Below are positions 25,559 to 34,021 of a stretch of DNA of 64,000 bases, one piece after another. The position numbers and the translations under genes are program-made. The notes beneath the pieces are model-generated. The model saw only the letters and a program-made list of their open reading frames with translations, searched no databases and was not told where the DNA came from. Source of the DNA: Pseudomonadota bacterium (GTDB lineage: Bacteria > Myxococcota_A > UBA9160 > SZUA-336); contig QJZC01000044.1 in NCBI GenBank assembly GCA_003247575.1, positions 62,001 to 126,000 on the forward strand, in the 5' to 3' direction. Numbering within the stretch: the first letter of the stretch is position 1; every line of letters starts with the position of its first letter.

Positions 25559-26938
25559 ATGCCCCTGCTCGTATTCGCTGCACTGAGCGCTGCGGTAGTC
25601 GCCGCGTACTTCGCGGGGCGCAGTCGCGCGCTCCAGCTTGCGGGCGGTCGTCCTTGGGAGCTCTCGGCACAGCCGAACTACCACGGCGCGTTCGTTTCCC
25701 TCGCCTGCGCGCTGCCGGCGCTCGGCTTCATCGCGCTTTGGTGGATGCTGCAGGGGAGTCTGGTCGACTGGGCCGTGCTCGCCGGGCTTCCCCAAGAGGT
25801 CGCGCGGCTCAGCTCAGAAGAGATCGATCTGCTGCTGCGCAACGCGCGGGCGCTCGCGACGGGTGGTATCGCCAGCGTCCCGCCCGACGACTTCCTCACC
25901 TCTGCCGCCGCTTCGATGGGCCGCTACTCGCGCATGAGTAGCATCGGCCTGGCGGTCGGGAGCGCAATCCTGGTTGGAGCCGGCTTCAGCGCCGCTCAGA
26001 GCCGCGTCGCTCGCCGCTTCCCTGCGCGCGTGCATGTCGAGCGCTGGGTGCGTTGGATGCTGATGAGCTGTTCCACCTTGGCGATCCTGACCACGATCGG
26101 AATCGTGCTCTCCCTGATCTTCGAAGCGGGCCGTTTCTTCAGCCGCGTCTCCCCATTGGAGTTCTTCTTCGGGCTGACGTGGAGCCCACAGATGGCTCTG
26201 AGAGCCGATCAGGTCGGTTCCTCCGGTGCATTCGGCGCCATTCCTGTGTTCGCAGGCACCTTCTTGATTACGTCGATCGCGCTTTGTGTCGCGGTTCCGA
26301 CGGGCCTCTTCTCTGCCATCTACCTGTGTGAATATGCGAGCTCGCGTACCCGGGGGATCATCAAGCCGCTGCTGGAGATCCTCGCGGGGATTCCCACGGT
26401 CGTATACGGCTTCTTCGCCGCGCTCACGATTGCGCCGATCGTGCGGGGCATGGGGGAGTCGATCGGGATCGACGCGGCATCGGAGAGTGCTCTGGCGGCT
26501 GGCTTGGTGATGGGAGTGATGATCATCCCCTTCGTCTCGTCGCTCTCGGACGACGTCATTCGAGCGGTGCCACAGGCACTCCGCGATGCCGCGCTGGCCA
26601 TGGGATCGACGCATGCGGAGATGGTGCGGCAGGTCGTCCTGCCTGCGGCTCTCCCGGGGATCGTCGGGGCGATCCTGTTGGCCGCCTCGCGTGCGATCGG
26701 TGAGACCATGATCGTCGTCATGGCGGCGGGGCTGGCGGCAAATCTCACTGCCAATCCATTCGAGGCGGTCACCACGGTGACCGTGCAGATCGTAGGTCTC
26801 CTGACCGGCGATCAGGAGTTCGACAGCGCCAAGACCTTGGCTGCATTCGCGCTGGGGCTGGTGCTGTTCGCCCTGACCTTGTGTCTGAACGTGCTGGCCT
26901 TGCATACGGTCAGAAAGTATCGGGAGCAGTATGAGTGA
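25559..26938 (+). CDS. pstC: Phosphate ABC transporter permease PstC
   Basis: 459 residues, considerably longer than E. coli PstC (319). The C-terminal 260 residues are the conventional permease: GAIPVFAGTFLITSIALCVA, ILAGIPTVVYGFFA and the EAA-loop region AVPQALRDAALAMGSTHAEM that contacts PstB. The extra N-terminal part carries two hydrophobic segments (about 2-20 and 40-60) and a mainly hydrophilic stretch (about 75-135) before the next helix, as in the long PstC forms of several proteobacteria. The stop overlaps the pstA start by 8 bases. Confidence 0.93.
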   Translation: MPLLVFAALSAAVVAAYFAGRSRALQLAGGRPWELSAQPNYHGAFVSLACALPALGFIALWWMLQGSLVDWAVLAGLPQEVARLSSEEIDLLLRNARALATGGIASVPPDDFLTSAAASMGRYSRMSSIGLAVGSAILVGAGFSAAQSRVARRFPARVHVERWVRWMLMSCSTLAILTTIGIVLSLIFEAGRFFSRVSPLEFFFGLTWSPQMALRADQVGSSGAFGAIPVFAGTFLITSIALCVAVPTGLFSAIYLCEYASSRTRGIIKPLLEILAGIPTVVYGFFAALTIAPIVRGMGESIGIDAASESALAAGLVMGVMIIPFVSSLSDDVIRAVPQALRDAALAMGSTHAEMVRQVVLPAALPGIVGAILLAASRAIGETMIVVMAAGLAANLTANPFEAVTTVTVQIVGLLTGDQEFDSAKTLAAFALGLVLFALTLCLNVLALHTVRKYREQYE

Positions 26939-28214
26939 GCCGCTCCGCCAAGCGCAGCGCGACCTACGCTGGCGGCGGCGCCACCGTGCGGCCGCCCGCT
27001 TCAAGCTGTATGGGCTGCTCTCGATCGCGGCCGCTTCCGCTGCGCTCGTGGGGTTGCTCGGAAGTATCGTCGTGGATGGCATCGGTGGCTTCACGCAACA
27101 CGTGGTCGAGCTCGAGATCGACTTCGACCCCGAGGCTGCTGGGCTCTCGGACTCTCCGACTCCCGATGAGATCGCCGGTGGGAACTACGCGCGCTGGGTG
27201 CGCGCCGCGCTGCAGGAGCAGTTTCCGAACGTGAGCGGCCGGCGTGATCGCCGAGACTTGCTCGGTCTGGTCAGTTCGGGCGCTGCCTTCGAGCTGCGGA
27301 CGCGGGTGGAGCAGGATCTCGATCTGCTGGGAACCCGACAGACCGTGACCCTTCCGCTCGATGACGACAGCGACCTCTACTACAAGGGCAAGATCGACGC
27401 CAGCCTGCCTGAGGGTGATCGCGTGCTCGGAGACAAGGAGATTGCCTGGCTGGATGCGCTCGATGCGCGCGGACTCGTGTCGCGAACCCTCAACTGGTAC
27501 TTTCTTGGCGGCGGTGCGAGCCGCGAGGCCGAGCTGGCCGGTGTCTGGGGGGCCGTAGTGGGATCGTTCCTGACCCTGTCCGTGACCTTGATTCTCTGCT
27601 TCCCTATCGGCGTGGCTACGGCGATCTACCTCGAAGAGTTTGCGCTTCGAAATCGCTGGTCGGACCTGATCGAGGTCAACATCAACAATCTGGCTGCGGT
27701 ACCTTCCATCGTGTTCGGTCTGCTCGGGTTGGCGGTGTTCCTGAACTTCTTCGGGCTGCCGCGTTCTGCGCCTCTCGTGGGCGGACTGGTGCTCGCATTG
27801 ATGACCCTGCCCACGATCATCATCGCATCCCGCGCAGCGATACAGGCGGTACCTCCGTCCATCCGAGACGCGGCGCTCGGCATGGGGGCCTCCAAGCTGC
27901 AGGTCGTTCTGCATCACGTCCTGCCTCTGGCGATGCCCGGAATGATGACCGGCACGATCATCGGAATGGCGCAGGCGCTCGGCGAGACAGCTCCGCTCCT
28001 GATGATCGGTATGGTGGCGTTCATCGTCGACATCCCGGGCGCGGTGAGCTCTCCCGCGACGGTGCTACCAGTACAGATCTTTCTTTGGGCAGATGCACCC
28101 GAGCGCGCCTTCGAGGAGAAGACTGCGGCCGCGATCATCGTACTGTTGGCATTCCTGATCGTCATGAACTTGTTGGCTGTATTCCTACGCAGGAGGTTCG
28201 AACACCAATGGTAG
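26931..28214 (+). CDS. pstA: Phosphate ABC transporter permease PstA
   Basis: 427 residues against about 296 in E. coli. After a first membrane helix (about 28-46) comes a roughly 130-residue extracytoplasmic insertion, of the DUF3333 type, rich in Asp and Glu and including [13 protein letters not shown] and [13 protein letters not shown]. The permease core follows, with [37 protein letters not shown] and the EAA-loop segment [20 protein letters not shown]. It overlaps pstC by 8 bases and pstB by 7, a tightly coupled arrangement. The insertion may interact with PstS or the envelope; its role is not established. Confidence 0.93.
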   Translation: MSEPLRQAQRDLRWRRRHRAAARFKLYGLLSIAAASAALVGLLGSIVVDGIGGFTQHVVELEIDFDPEAAGLSDSPTPDEIAGGNYARWVRAALQEQFPNVSGRRDRRDLLGLVSSGAAFELRTRVEQDLDLLGTRQTVTLPLDDDSDLYYKGKIDASLPEGDRVLGDKEIAWLDALDARGLVSRTLNWYFLGGGASREAELAGVWGAVVGSFLTLSVTLILCFPIGVATAIYLEEFALRNRWSDLIEVNINNLAAVPSIVFGLLGLAVFLNFFGLPRSAPLVGGLVLALMTLPTIIIASRAAIQAVPPSIRDAALGMGASKLQVVLHHVLPLAMPGMMTGTIIGMAQALGETAPLLMIGMVAFIVDIPGAVSSPATVLPVQIFLWADAPERAFEEKTAAAIIVLLAFLIVMNLLAVFLRRRFEHQW

Positions 28215-29101
28215 ACGCTGATTTCGGCACCTCGTCCATTGCGTCCCATGTGAGCGTTCACCCAGAGCGGAGAGCCATGCAGCCCGCGACGCAAGCTCTG
28301 ATCGGAGGCGTGGCCTTGAAGCAGCAGGACAAATCCCTGACGGCCCACACGGAGATCGAAGCGCAGAAGGTCTCGGTCTATTATGGCGACAAACAGGCGT
28401 TGTTCGACGTCTCGCTATCGATTCCGCGAAATCAGGTCACTGCGCTGATCGGACCGTCGGGTTGCGGCAAGTCCACTTTCCTGCGCTGCATCAACCGCAT
28501 GAACGACGTGGTCACGATTTGTAGGGTCGAAGGCTCGATCCAGTTCGACGGCAAGGACATCTGCGCGCCGGATCTCGACGTCGTACGCTTGCGCAGCCAC
28601 ATCGGAATGGTGTTCCAGAAGCCCAATCCGTTTCCGAAGTCGATCTTCGACAACGTCGCCTATGGACCCAAGCTGCACGGGCTGGTGTCTACTGCGAAGG
28701 AGCTCGAGGGGCTGGTGCACAGCGCGCTCGAGCGCGTCGGCCTGATCGACGAGGTTCGATCTCGGCTGCACGAGCCGGCGACCGGCCTTTCCGGAGGGCA
28801 GCAGCAGCGGCTCTGCATTGCGCGTGCGATCTCCGTCAAGCCGCGCGTGCTCCTGCTCGACGAGCCGTGCTCGGCCCTGGATCCGATCGCGACCGCAAAG
28901 ATCGAGCAGCTGATCGACGAGCTGCGTTCGAATTTCACGATCGTGATCGTCACGCACTCGATGCAGCAGGCGGCACGGGTCTCTGATCGCACCGCATTCT
29001 TCCACCTGGGCGTGCTCGTAGAGGATGACGCGACGGAGAGGATGTTCACCAATCCGCGAGACGAGCGAACCAATGACTACATTACCGGCCGTATTGGCTA
29101 G
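28208..29101 (+). CDS. pstB: Phosphate ABC transporter ATP-binding protein PstB
   Basis: 297 residues. Walker [10 protein letters not shown] (82-90), the Q-loop phrase [15 protein letters not shown], signature [14 protein letters not shown] and Walker [14 protein letters not shown], all in the PstB-specific form (RMNDVV, then [14 protein letters not shown]). The ATG at 28208 overlaps the pstA stop by 7 bases and is preceded by AGGAGG about 10 bases upstream. The N-terminal 45 residues exceed the E. coli protein and look unstructured. It powers phosphate import and, with PhoU, reports transport status. Confidence 0.94.
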   Translation: MVDADFGTSSIASHVSVHPERRAMQPATQALIGGVALKQQDKSLTAHTEIEAQKVSVYYGDKQALFDVSLSIPRNQVTALIGPSGCGKSTFLRCINRMNDVVTICRVEGSIQFDGKDICAPDLDVVRLRSHIGMVFQKPNPFPKSIFDNVAYGPKLHGLVSTAKELEGLVHSALERVGLIDEVRSRLHEPATGLSGGQQQRLCIARAISVKPRVLLLDEPCSALDPIATAKIEQLIDELRSNFTIVIVTHSMQQAARVSDRTAFFHLGVLVEDDATERMFTNPRDERTNDYITGRIG

Positions 29102-29126
29102 TTGGGCGAGCCGGGAGGATGCATCG

Positions 29127-29837
29127 ATGACGAGGCATATCGTAGAGGCGTTCGAGGGTGAGCTCGAGCGATTGCGCAAGTGCATTGCTCGCATGGGCGA
29201 GCAAGCGGCATCACAGCTTTCCGACGCGATCGTCGCTGTTCGCACCTGCAACGAGGAGCTGGCCTCGCGCACCATCGAGAGAGACCTGGAGCTCGATGCA
29301 CTCGATCGGCAGATCGCAGAGGATGCGGTCACACTCCTGGCCTTGCGTCAGCCGATGGCGGCGGATCTGCGCGCCATCGTTGCAGCGATCAAGATTCCTG
29401 CCGATCTAGAGAAGATCGGAGACCTGGCGAAGGGGATCGCGAAGCGCGCCTATGTCGGTCGCACCCTGCCTCGTATCGATGGACTGCCGAGTCTGCCCTC
29501 CATGGGCGAGCTCGTGGTCGACCAGATCCAGCGCGTGATGCAGGCGTACATCACCCAGGATGCCGAACTCGCGGTGGAAGTCTGGCGACGCGATGAGAAG
29601 ATCGACGACTGGCACTCCGCTGTCTTCCGCGAGCTACTCACCTACATGATGGAGGATCCGCGCAAGATCTCTGCATGCGCGCACCTGATGTTCGTTGCCA
29701 AGAATCTCGAACGAGCCGGCGATCTGTGCACACACATCGCGGACTCGACCTACTTCGCGGTGCGCGGCGACCGGCTCGATGCGATGCGACCGAAGGGAGA
29801 GGACATCGCCAACGTCGGAATCACCCCCGACGCCTGA
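29127..29837 (+). CDS. phoU: Phosphate-uptake regulator PhoU
   Basis: 236 residues in two similar three-helix bundles. Each has the metal-cluster motif: PADLEKIGDLAKGIAKRA in the first half and KNLERAGDLCTHIADS in the second. The start at 29127 follows GGGAGG at 8 bases. PhoU restrains PstB-mediated uptake and represses PHO signalling through the PstB-PhoU-PhoR complex when phosphate is plentiful. Here it closes the pst operon and faces a PhoB-like gene 62 bases away on the other strand. No PhoR kinase is found in the window. Confidence 0.93.
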   Translation: MTRHIVEAFEGELERLRKCIARMGEQAASQLSDAIVAVRTCNEELASRTIERDLELDALDRQIAEDAVTLLALRQPMAADLRAIVAAIKIPADLEKIGDLAKGIAKRAYVGRTLPRIDGLPSLPSMGELVVDQIQRVMQAYITQDAELAVEVWRRDEKIDDWHSAVFRELLTYMMEDPRKISACAHLMFVAKNLERAGDLCTHIADSTYFAVRGDRLDAMRPKGEDIANVGITPDA

Positions 29838-29899
29838 GGCGCACGCCGGATTCCAAGACACGTCGGGTTCCAAGAGGCGCGCCGGGAGCGAGCGGGCGC

Positions 29900-30640
29900 C
29901 TAGTAGGCGGACGCCTCACTGGAGTCCAGTGAGGCTCGGCTGGAGCGTCCGGAGCCCTCTGGCCTGGGTTGTGCGAAGCGGTAGCCGGCACCGCGTACTG
30001 TTTGGATCAGCAGCCCGGGTTCTCCCAGCTTGTTTCGCAGGCGACTGATGTGCGCGTCTACGGTTCGGAGCCCCGCCCGTCCCTCTTCGCCCCAGACTTC
30101 CGAGAGCAGGGACTCGCGGGAATGATGTCGGCCGGGCTGCTCGAGCAGGACTCGCAGGAGCTCGAACTCTCGGACCGTGAGCTGGACCTCTCGTCCTTCC
30201 ACCTGGCAGCGGTGCGCATCTAGATTCAGGTGGACTCCGCCCCGCTCGAAGCATCGGTGGACTCGGGGTGGCGTACGTCGCAACACTGCGCGCGCTCGCA
30301 AGCAGAGCTCTCGCATGTTGAGCGGTTTGGTCAGGTAGTCGTCGGCACCGGCCTCGAGCCCCGCGATCCGGTCCGACTCGAGGGCACGCAAAGAGTAGAT
30401 GATGATCGGAAGCCTGGAGATCGTGCGATTCGAGCGAACGCGCCGGCAGACGTCGTATCCCGAGATGTCCGGCAGAGTCAGCTCGATGACGGCGAGGTCG
30501 ATACTGCCCTGAAAGATCGAAGCCAACGCATCGAGGCCCGTCTCCACGATTCGCGTCACGAATCCCTCGCGTTCAAAGCTCTCTTCGATCTGTCTTTGGA
30601 TCGCGCGGTCAGGATCTGCAATCAGCAGTTGCGTGGCCAC
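29900..30640 (-). CDS. PhoB-like winged-helix response regulator with an atypical receiver (Glu53 in place of Asp)
   Basis: 246 residues: receiver domain 1-118, OmpR/PhoB winged-helix DNA-binding domain about 128-225 with RTVDAHISRLRNKLGEPG and VRGAGYRF, then a Ser-rich tail. In the receiver, the phospho-acceptor position, normally Asp in LLDxxLP, reads VIELTLPD: Glu53, codon GAG at 30482-30484. The acidic pair is also altered (ADPD, so the second acidic residue is Pro10). The switch Thr position is Ser (IIIYSL), and the Lys of DDYLTKP is kept. Asp-to-Glu often mimics phosphorylation, so the protein may be constitutively active or controlled otherwise. Converging with phoU suggests a PHO-related role, which is inference. 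No partner kinase is adjacent. Confidence 0.87.
   Translation of the reverse strand: MATQLLIADPDRAIQRQIEESFEREGFVTRIVETGLDALASIFQGSIDLAVIELTLPDISGYDVCRRVRSNRTISRLPIIIYSLRALESDRIAGLEAGADDYLTKPLNMRELCLRARAVLRRTPPRVHRCFERGGVHLNLDAHRCQVEGREVQLTVREFELLRVLLEQPGRHHSRESLLSEVWGEEGRAGLRTVDAHISRLRNKLGEPGLLIQTVRGAGYRFAQPRPEGSGRSSRASLDSSEASAY
29913..29935. terminator. 11-bp stem hairpin between the convergent phoU and regulator genes
   Basis: GCCTCACTGGA (29913-29923) and TCCAGTGAGGC (29925-29935) are exact reverse complements with one base between. The hairpin lies within the last codons of the regulator gene and about 75 bases after the phoU stop, a good position for a two-way terminator. There is no T-run. 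Confidence 0.45.
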
Positions 30641-30743
30641 CCAGCTAGGTTAGAGAGATCGACGAACTTTGCGAAGATGCTTCGGGACGAATTCACTGGA
30701 ATGTCATATCCACGCGAATTTGTCAGGGCTTTCGCCGAGCAGC

Positions 30744-30807
30744 GCGGGACTGCCGTCCCGCACGTGCTGTCCCGCATGCGCTCGGTGGGCATTATCCCAC
30801 CGAGCGC
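30744..30807 (-). terminator. Two strong hairpins downstream of the secreted-protein gene
   Basis: GCGGGAC (30744-30750) pairs with GTCCCGC (30755-30761), and GCGCTCGGTGGG (30778-30789) pairs perfectly with CCCACCGAGCGC (30796-30807) around the loop CATTAT. The 12-bp stem with an AT-rich loop looks like a terminator for the minus-strand gene that ends at 30882. The rest of 30641-30881 should also contain the promoter of the regulator gene starting at 30640; I see no clear promoter boxes. Confidence 0.55.
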
Positions 30808-30881
30808 CGCCGAGAATAGGACGAAGCCCGAGCCGATCGTCCGCTCGCGGGTTTCGCGCTCTGGGCGATCGAACACTTCGG

Positions 30882-32027
30882 CTAAGGGTTCGTGTTTGGT
30901 CGATTGAGATCGAGCGTCGCATCCTCGAGCTCGCGCAATCGGAAGAATACATCCGTAGTCTCGACTCTGCGAATTCCTCGCCAGTCGAGCGCGAATGCAG
31001 GACTTCTAAACGAAAACACATTTCCGTGTGCGTCGATTTCGCTTCCTTCTTCGAAAATCAAGCTGATCGAAAAGATTCCCTGACGGATGAGGAGCTCCAG
31101 CTCACCCTCTTCTGAGATTCCATTGTGGTTCTTGTCCGTCCAGAGTCGGAGCTTCCAAAACCCAGGATCTCCGGTGTCCGCGAATCCGTTTCCGTTGCCA
31201 CCGCGTTCGGGCTGGTCAAATTCGGCGAGCGCTTCATACCCATGCATCGAGGTCGTTCCGTCTCGCAGGGTCACGGCATCTCCGAACAGTTCCATCGCAT
31301 CGTCCACGATCCAGTTGTTGTTCCGATCGAAGACGAGGAAGGCATCTTCTGCTTCTGCGGCGGTCCAAGCGACCATCTCCGGGGACCCGTCGGCATCGAT
31401 ATCGAAGAAGACCGGATCGTCGAGACCCGTGAGTGCCAAGCCAGGCTCACCGAGATCGAGAATGATCGGAGAGCCGAGGGGAGGGATGAAGATGGGACCA
31501 TTGATCGCAATGGGGGGGAAGTTGCAGGTGAAGTCGAGAAACGCCCTGTTCAGGCTCTGATTCGGAATCGGACCCCGGTTGAAGGGATTCGGCGCGGGAC
31601 AAGAGATCTCCGTCGGCCGCTCGAAGGCTTTGCCCTCTTTGCAGACCTTGACGCAGTCGAGGGCGATGTGTCCAGCCCCAGTCAGGCAGAGGTTCTTTGT
31701 GTTGGTGCAAGCGATGAGTGCCGCGATGGGGTCTTTCGGTGGTGTGCAGTTCGGAATCCTGCTGCCGTCGTCAGCGTCCTCGCAACTGGCCTTCTCCTGG
31801 CACTCCATGAAGTTCAGGTCGCACATCTCTCCCTCTAGCTCGAGGATGCGTCTGCAGACGTCGCACTCCTTGCGTTCGGGAATCTCGACTCCAGGGGGCG
31901 GTGGCACCGATAGCTGTGCCTGAACTACTGGTGTAGCGAACAGGATCACTCCAATCAGCAACAATGGACGGCAGCGGGAGCGCCGCTCAGGACTCGACAG
32001 CTCTCGGTCAATCGGCTTCGGGTACAT
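30882..32027 (-). CDS. Secreted Cys-rich protein with calcium-binding (EF-hand-like) repeat region
   Basis: 381 residues. Signal peptide about residues 20-37 (LLLIGVILFATPVVQA, then QLS). Residues 50-165 carry about a dozen cysteines (for example ECDVCRR, LDCVKVCK), implying disulfides. The C-terminal half repeats Asp/Asn-rich loops of EF-hand/dockerin style: DIDADGSPEMVAW, FDRNNNWIVDDAMELFGD and WTDKNHNGISEEGEL. This matches the pattern seen at the ends of many haemolysin-like and large secreted proteins, where PIILDLGEPGLALT-type strands precede the loops. Likely exported and calcium-stabilised. No neighbouring secretion gene. Function unknown. Confidence 0.75.
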   Translation of the reverse strand: MYPKPIDRELSSPERRSRCRPLLLIGVILFATPVVQAQLSVPPPPGVEIPERKECDVCRRILELEGEMCDLNFMECQEKASCEDADDGSRIPNCTPPKDPIAALIACTNTKNLCLTGAGHIALDCVKVCKEGKAFERPTEISCPAPNPFNRGPIPNQSLNRAFLDFTCNFPPIAINGPIFIPPLGSPIILDLGEPGLALTGLDDPVFFDIDADGSPEMVAWTAAEAEDAFLVFDRNNNWIVDDAMELFGDAVTLRDGTTSMHGYEALAEFDQPERGGNGNGFADTGDPGFWKLRLWTDKNHNGISEEGELELLIRQGIFSISLIFEEGSEIDAHGNVFSFRSPAFALDWRGIRRVETTDVFFRLRELEDATLDLNRPNTNP

Positions 32028-32473
32028 TCGAACTCCTTTGGATCCTGGGTACGAGCCGGGTGCTGTAGATCAGCGAATACGCGGACTCGTGGGGCAGCCA
32101 CGACTCTTGCTCGAATGGGTTCTCTGCGTTGGAGACTCACCAGATGGTCCGGCAGAACTCCGGCGGCAGATTCTGATACGCGGATATCCGATGCAAATCG
32201 AGGAACCCCCTCGCAGCAACAGAGTGACGCTCCTTCTTCAGGGGAGTGCGGGGCCATGCGGAAATCGGATCGAGAGAGGCCCGAGCATTCCGCTTGGCAC
32301 AGGCGGGGTTCTCACTGTTCGGGTTCGACCAGCGCAATCTCGAGAAGAGTGAAGGCACGCCGCGTTTCGACGTGTTCGCAGAACGTTGGTTCGCCGACCA
32401 CTGAGCGGGGATTCGATTCGTTCAGGGTCCAACGGGCCTCGATCGGAACCGCCTGTGTCTGCTGCTCGGCTCC
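32028..32473. other. Unresolved intergenic stretch, possibly a decayed reading frame
   Basis: No convincing gene. On the plus strand one frame reads FRLAQAGFSLFGFDQRNLEK and continues to FAERWFADH before a TGA at 32402-32404; the same frame then stays open through the next small gene. This could be a gene broken by a stop codon, or a noncoding leader. The minus strand has an overlapping open frame with lower third-position GC. Confidence 0.3.
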
Positions 32474-32779
32474 GTGCCGCTCGGCGGCACGTACGCGGGC
32501 GGCCTGCGCGTGATGGAGACCGGCGGACTCCCCGGCCTCAGCAGCTTCCCCGTGCGATCCGTTCTTGGCGGCTGTACTGTCAGGCTGGCAGTGCATGCGC
32601 GTGCAGACGAGATCGAGATCCAGCGGTTCATAGAGGCCGGGGTCTTCTGCGTCCCGCTTCCGTTCTATTTCCACGCGGCGTTTGAAGGGGGGATCGGCGC
32701 CGCCTCGGGGACCGCTGTGCTCTACGGGCTCTATCGTTTCGATCTGCCGGCGATCGGCCGGTCCTTGGAGCCGGTATGA
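32474..32779 (+). CDS. Hypothetical protein, possibly the 3' remnant of a larger gene
   Basis: 101 residues from a GTG at 32474 (the frame is open from 32405, directly after an in-frame TGA). Third-position GC is about 80%, in line with genuine genes here. The TGA stop overlaps the next gene's ATG as ATGA (32776-32779), a usual sign of coupled genes. The protein has hydrophobic, aromatic-rich stretches (VFCVPLPFYFHAAFEGG and SGTAVLYGLYRFDLP) but no recognisable family, signal or motif. A competing minus-strand frame (32312-32674) is less gene-like. I cannot assign a function. Confidence 0.35.
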   Translation: MPLGGTYAGGLRVMETGGLPGLSSFPVRSVLGGCTVRLAVHARADEIEIQRFIEAGVFCVPLPFYFHAAFEGGIGAASGTAVLYGLYRFDLPAIGRSLEPV

Positions 32780-33957
32780 GAGGGGCCTTCGGAGTGTCCG
32801 CCGGCCACCCTATGTGCCGCCGCTGGTCGAGGTGGGCCTTGTCGCTGGCAGCTGGCGCAGCCGTCGTTGGGTACGGAGTCGCTGCGAGCTCCGTCCAGGC
32901 GGACGATACTCGGGACCGGATCGAGGCGGCGCGCCAAGAGGCCGCGGACCGCGAGGCCGAAGCCGAGGCGTTCAAGCGCGAAGCCGAGCGGTATCGCGCG
33001 GAGCTCGAGGCGATCGATCTCGAGGTCATCCGTTCGCGCCGGAGCCAGCGCGACCTGAAGCGGCGTCAGAAGAAGGCTGAGCGCGCGCTGGATGATGCCC
33101 GAGCTGCGCTCGAGGAGATCGAAGCGAAGCTGACCGACGCTCGGGAGGCGCTCGATGCGCGCTTGGTGGCCTTGTACAAGGCACGCGGCGCCCGCGGTGT
33201 GCCTGTCATGTACGCGGCGCGTGACCTTCAGGCCGGTCTGCGCCTGTACGCAAGCATGGAGCGGGTCCTCGCGGAGGATGCGCGCCTGTTCCAACAGTAC
33301 GGAGTCTTGCGCGAGCAGTGGGCCGCCAAAGAGCGTGAGGCGCGCGGCCTCGTCGTAGAAATCGAGGGAACCGAGGCGGAGTACCTCAAGCGAAAGCAGG
33401 CCGAGAAGCAGAAGCTCGTCGAACGGCGCAATCTCGAAGACCTACTGAGAACGCGCGCGGATCGATCCTTGCGGGTCGCAGAGGAGCTCCGAGAGCTTGC
33501 GGAGCGTCTCGAAGAGCAGCTTCGTCGCGACGGCGATCGTATGCAGGTACAGTCCGCTGGACTGCAGCGGGGGCGCGTGCCGAGGCCGGTCTCCGGTGAT
33601 GTCCGCTTTCGCTTCGGGCGGCAGGTGGACTCGGAATACAGGACCACCACTCAGCGAATGGGCATCGAGATCGAGGCGGACCTCGGGCTGCCGGTGCGCT
33701 CTGTCGGAGCGGGTCGCGTGATCTTTGCAGATTACGTACGTGGCTACGGCCAGATGGTGATGGTGGATCACGGTGGCGGAACCACCACTGTGTCCGGATA
33801 TCTGGCGGAGGTCGCGGTGCGGCCGAAGGATACCGTGTTGGCGGGACAGGTGATCGGCACAGTAGGCGAAACGGGCTCCATTTCGGGCCCAGGGCTTTAC
33901 TTCGAGATCCGGAAGGATGGCAAGCCAGTCAATCCTGAATCGTGGTTCGAGAAGTAG
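32776..33957 (+). CDS. EnvC-like murein hydrolase activator (coiled coil plus degenerate LytM/M23 domain)
   Basis: 393 residues: signal/anchor segment in the first 40 residues ending near VQADD, a long coiled coil (about 45-255) and a C-terminal LytM fold (about 275-390). The zinc ligands of active M23 peptidases are absent: the HxGxD site reads MGIEIE and the HxH site reads LYFEIR, as in E. coli EnvC (LYFEIRR). The domain therefore probably activates N-acetylmuramyl-L-alanine amidases at the division site rather than cutting peptidoglycan itself. Two starts are possible, 32776 and 32812; both keep the export segment. Confidence 0.87.
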   Translation: MRGAFGVSAGHPMCRRWSRWALSLAAGAAVVGYGVAASSVQADDTRDRIEAARQEAADREAEAEAFKREAERYRAELEAIDLEVIRSRRSQRDLKRRQKKAERALDDARAALEEIEAKLTDAREALDARLVALYKARGARGVPVMYAARDLQAGLRLYASMERVLAEDARLFQQYGVLREQWAAKEREARGLVVEIEGTEAEYLKRKQAEKQKLVERRNLEDLLRTRADRSLRVAEELRELAERLEEQLRRDGDRMQVQSAGLQRGRVPRPVSGDVRFRFGRQVDSEYRTTTQRMGIEIEADLGLPVRSVGAGRVIFADYVRGYGQMVMVDHGGGTTTVSGYLAEVAVRPKDTVLAGQVIGTVGETGSISGPGLYFEIRKDGKPVNPESWFEK

Positions 33958-34021
33958 CTGCGTCGATCCTCGGTCATCGCCGCCGTGCATCGTGTCGTCA
34001 TCATGTAGGGGCGGGGTTTTG

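Noticed and set aside
30703..30727. TGTCA repeats upstream of the PhoB-like gene, considered as a Pho box
   Set aside because: The spacing of 18 bases does not fit the 11-base Pho-box period, and the flanking bases do not match.
32312..32674. Minus-strand frame with AFTLLEIAL, similar to a type IV prepilin N-terminus
   Set aside because: The motif lies at the very C-terminal end of the frame, 7 residues from the stop, so it cannot be a prepilin; third-position GC is also lower than on the plus strand.
32776..33957. Active M23 endopeptidase
   Set aside because: Both zinc-ligand motifs are replaced (MGIEIE and LYFEIR), so it is better described as an EnvC-type activator.
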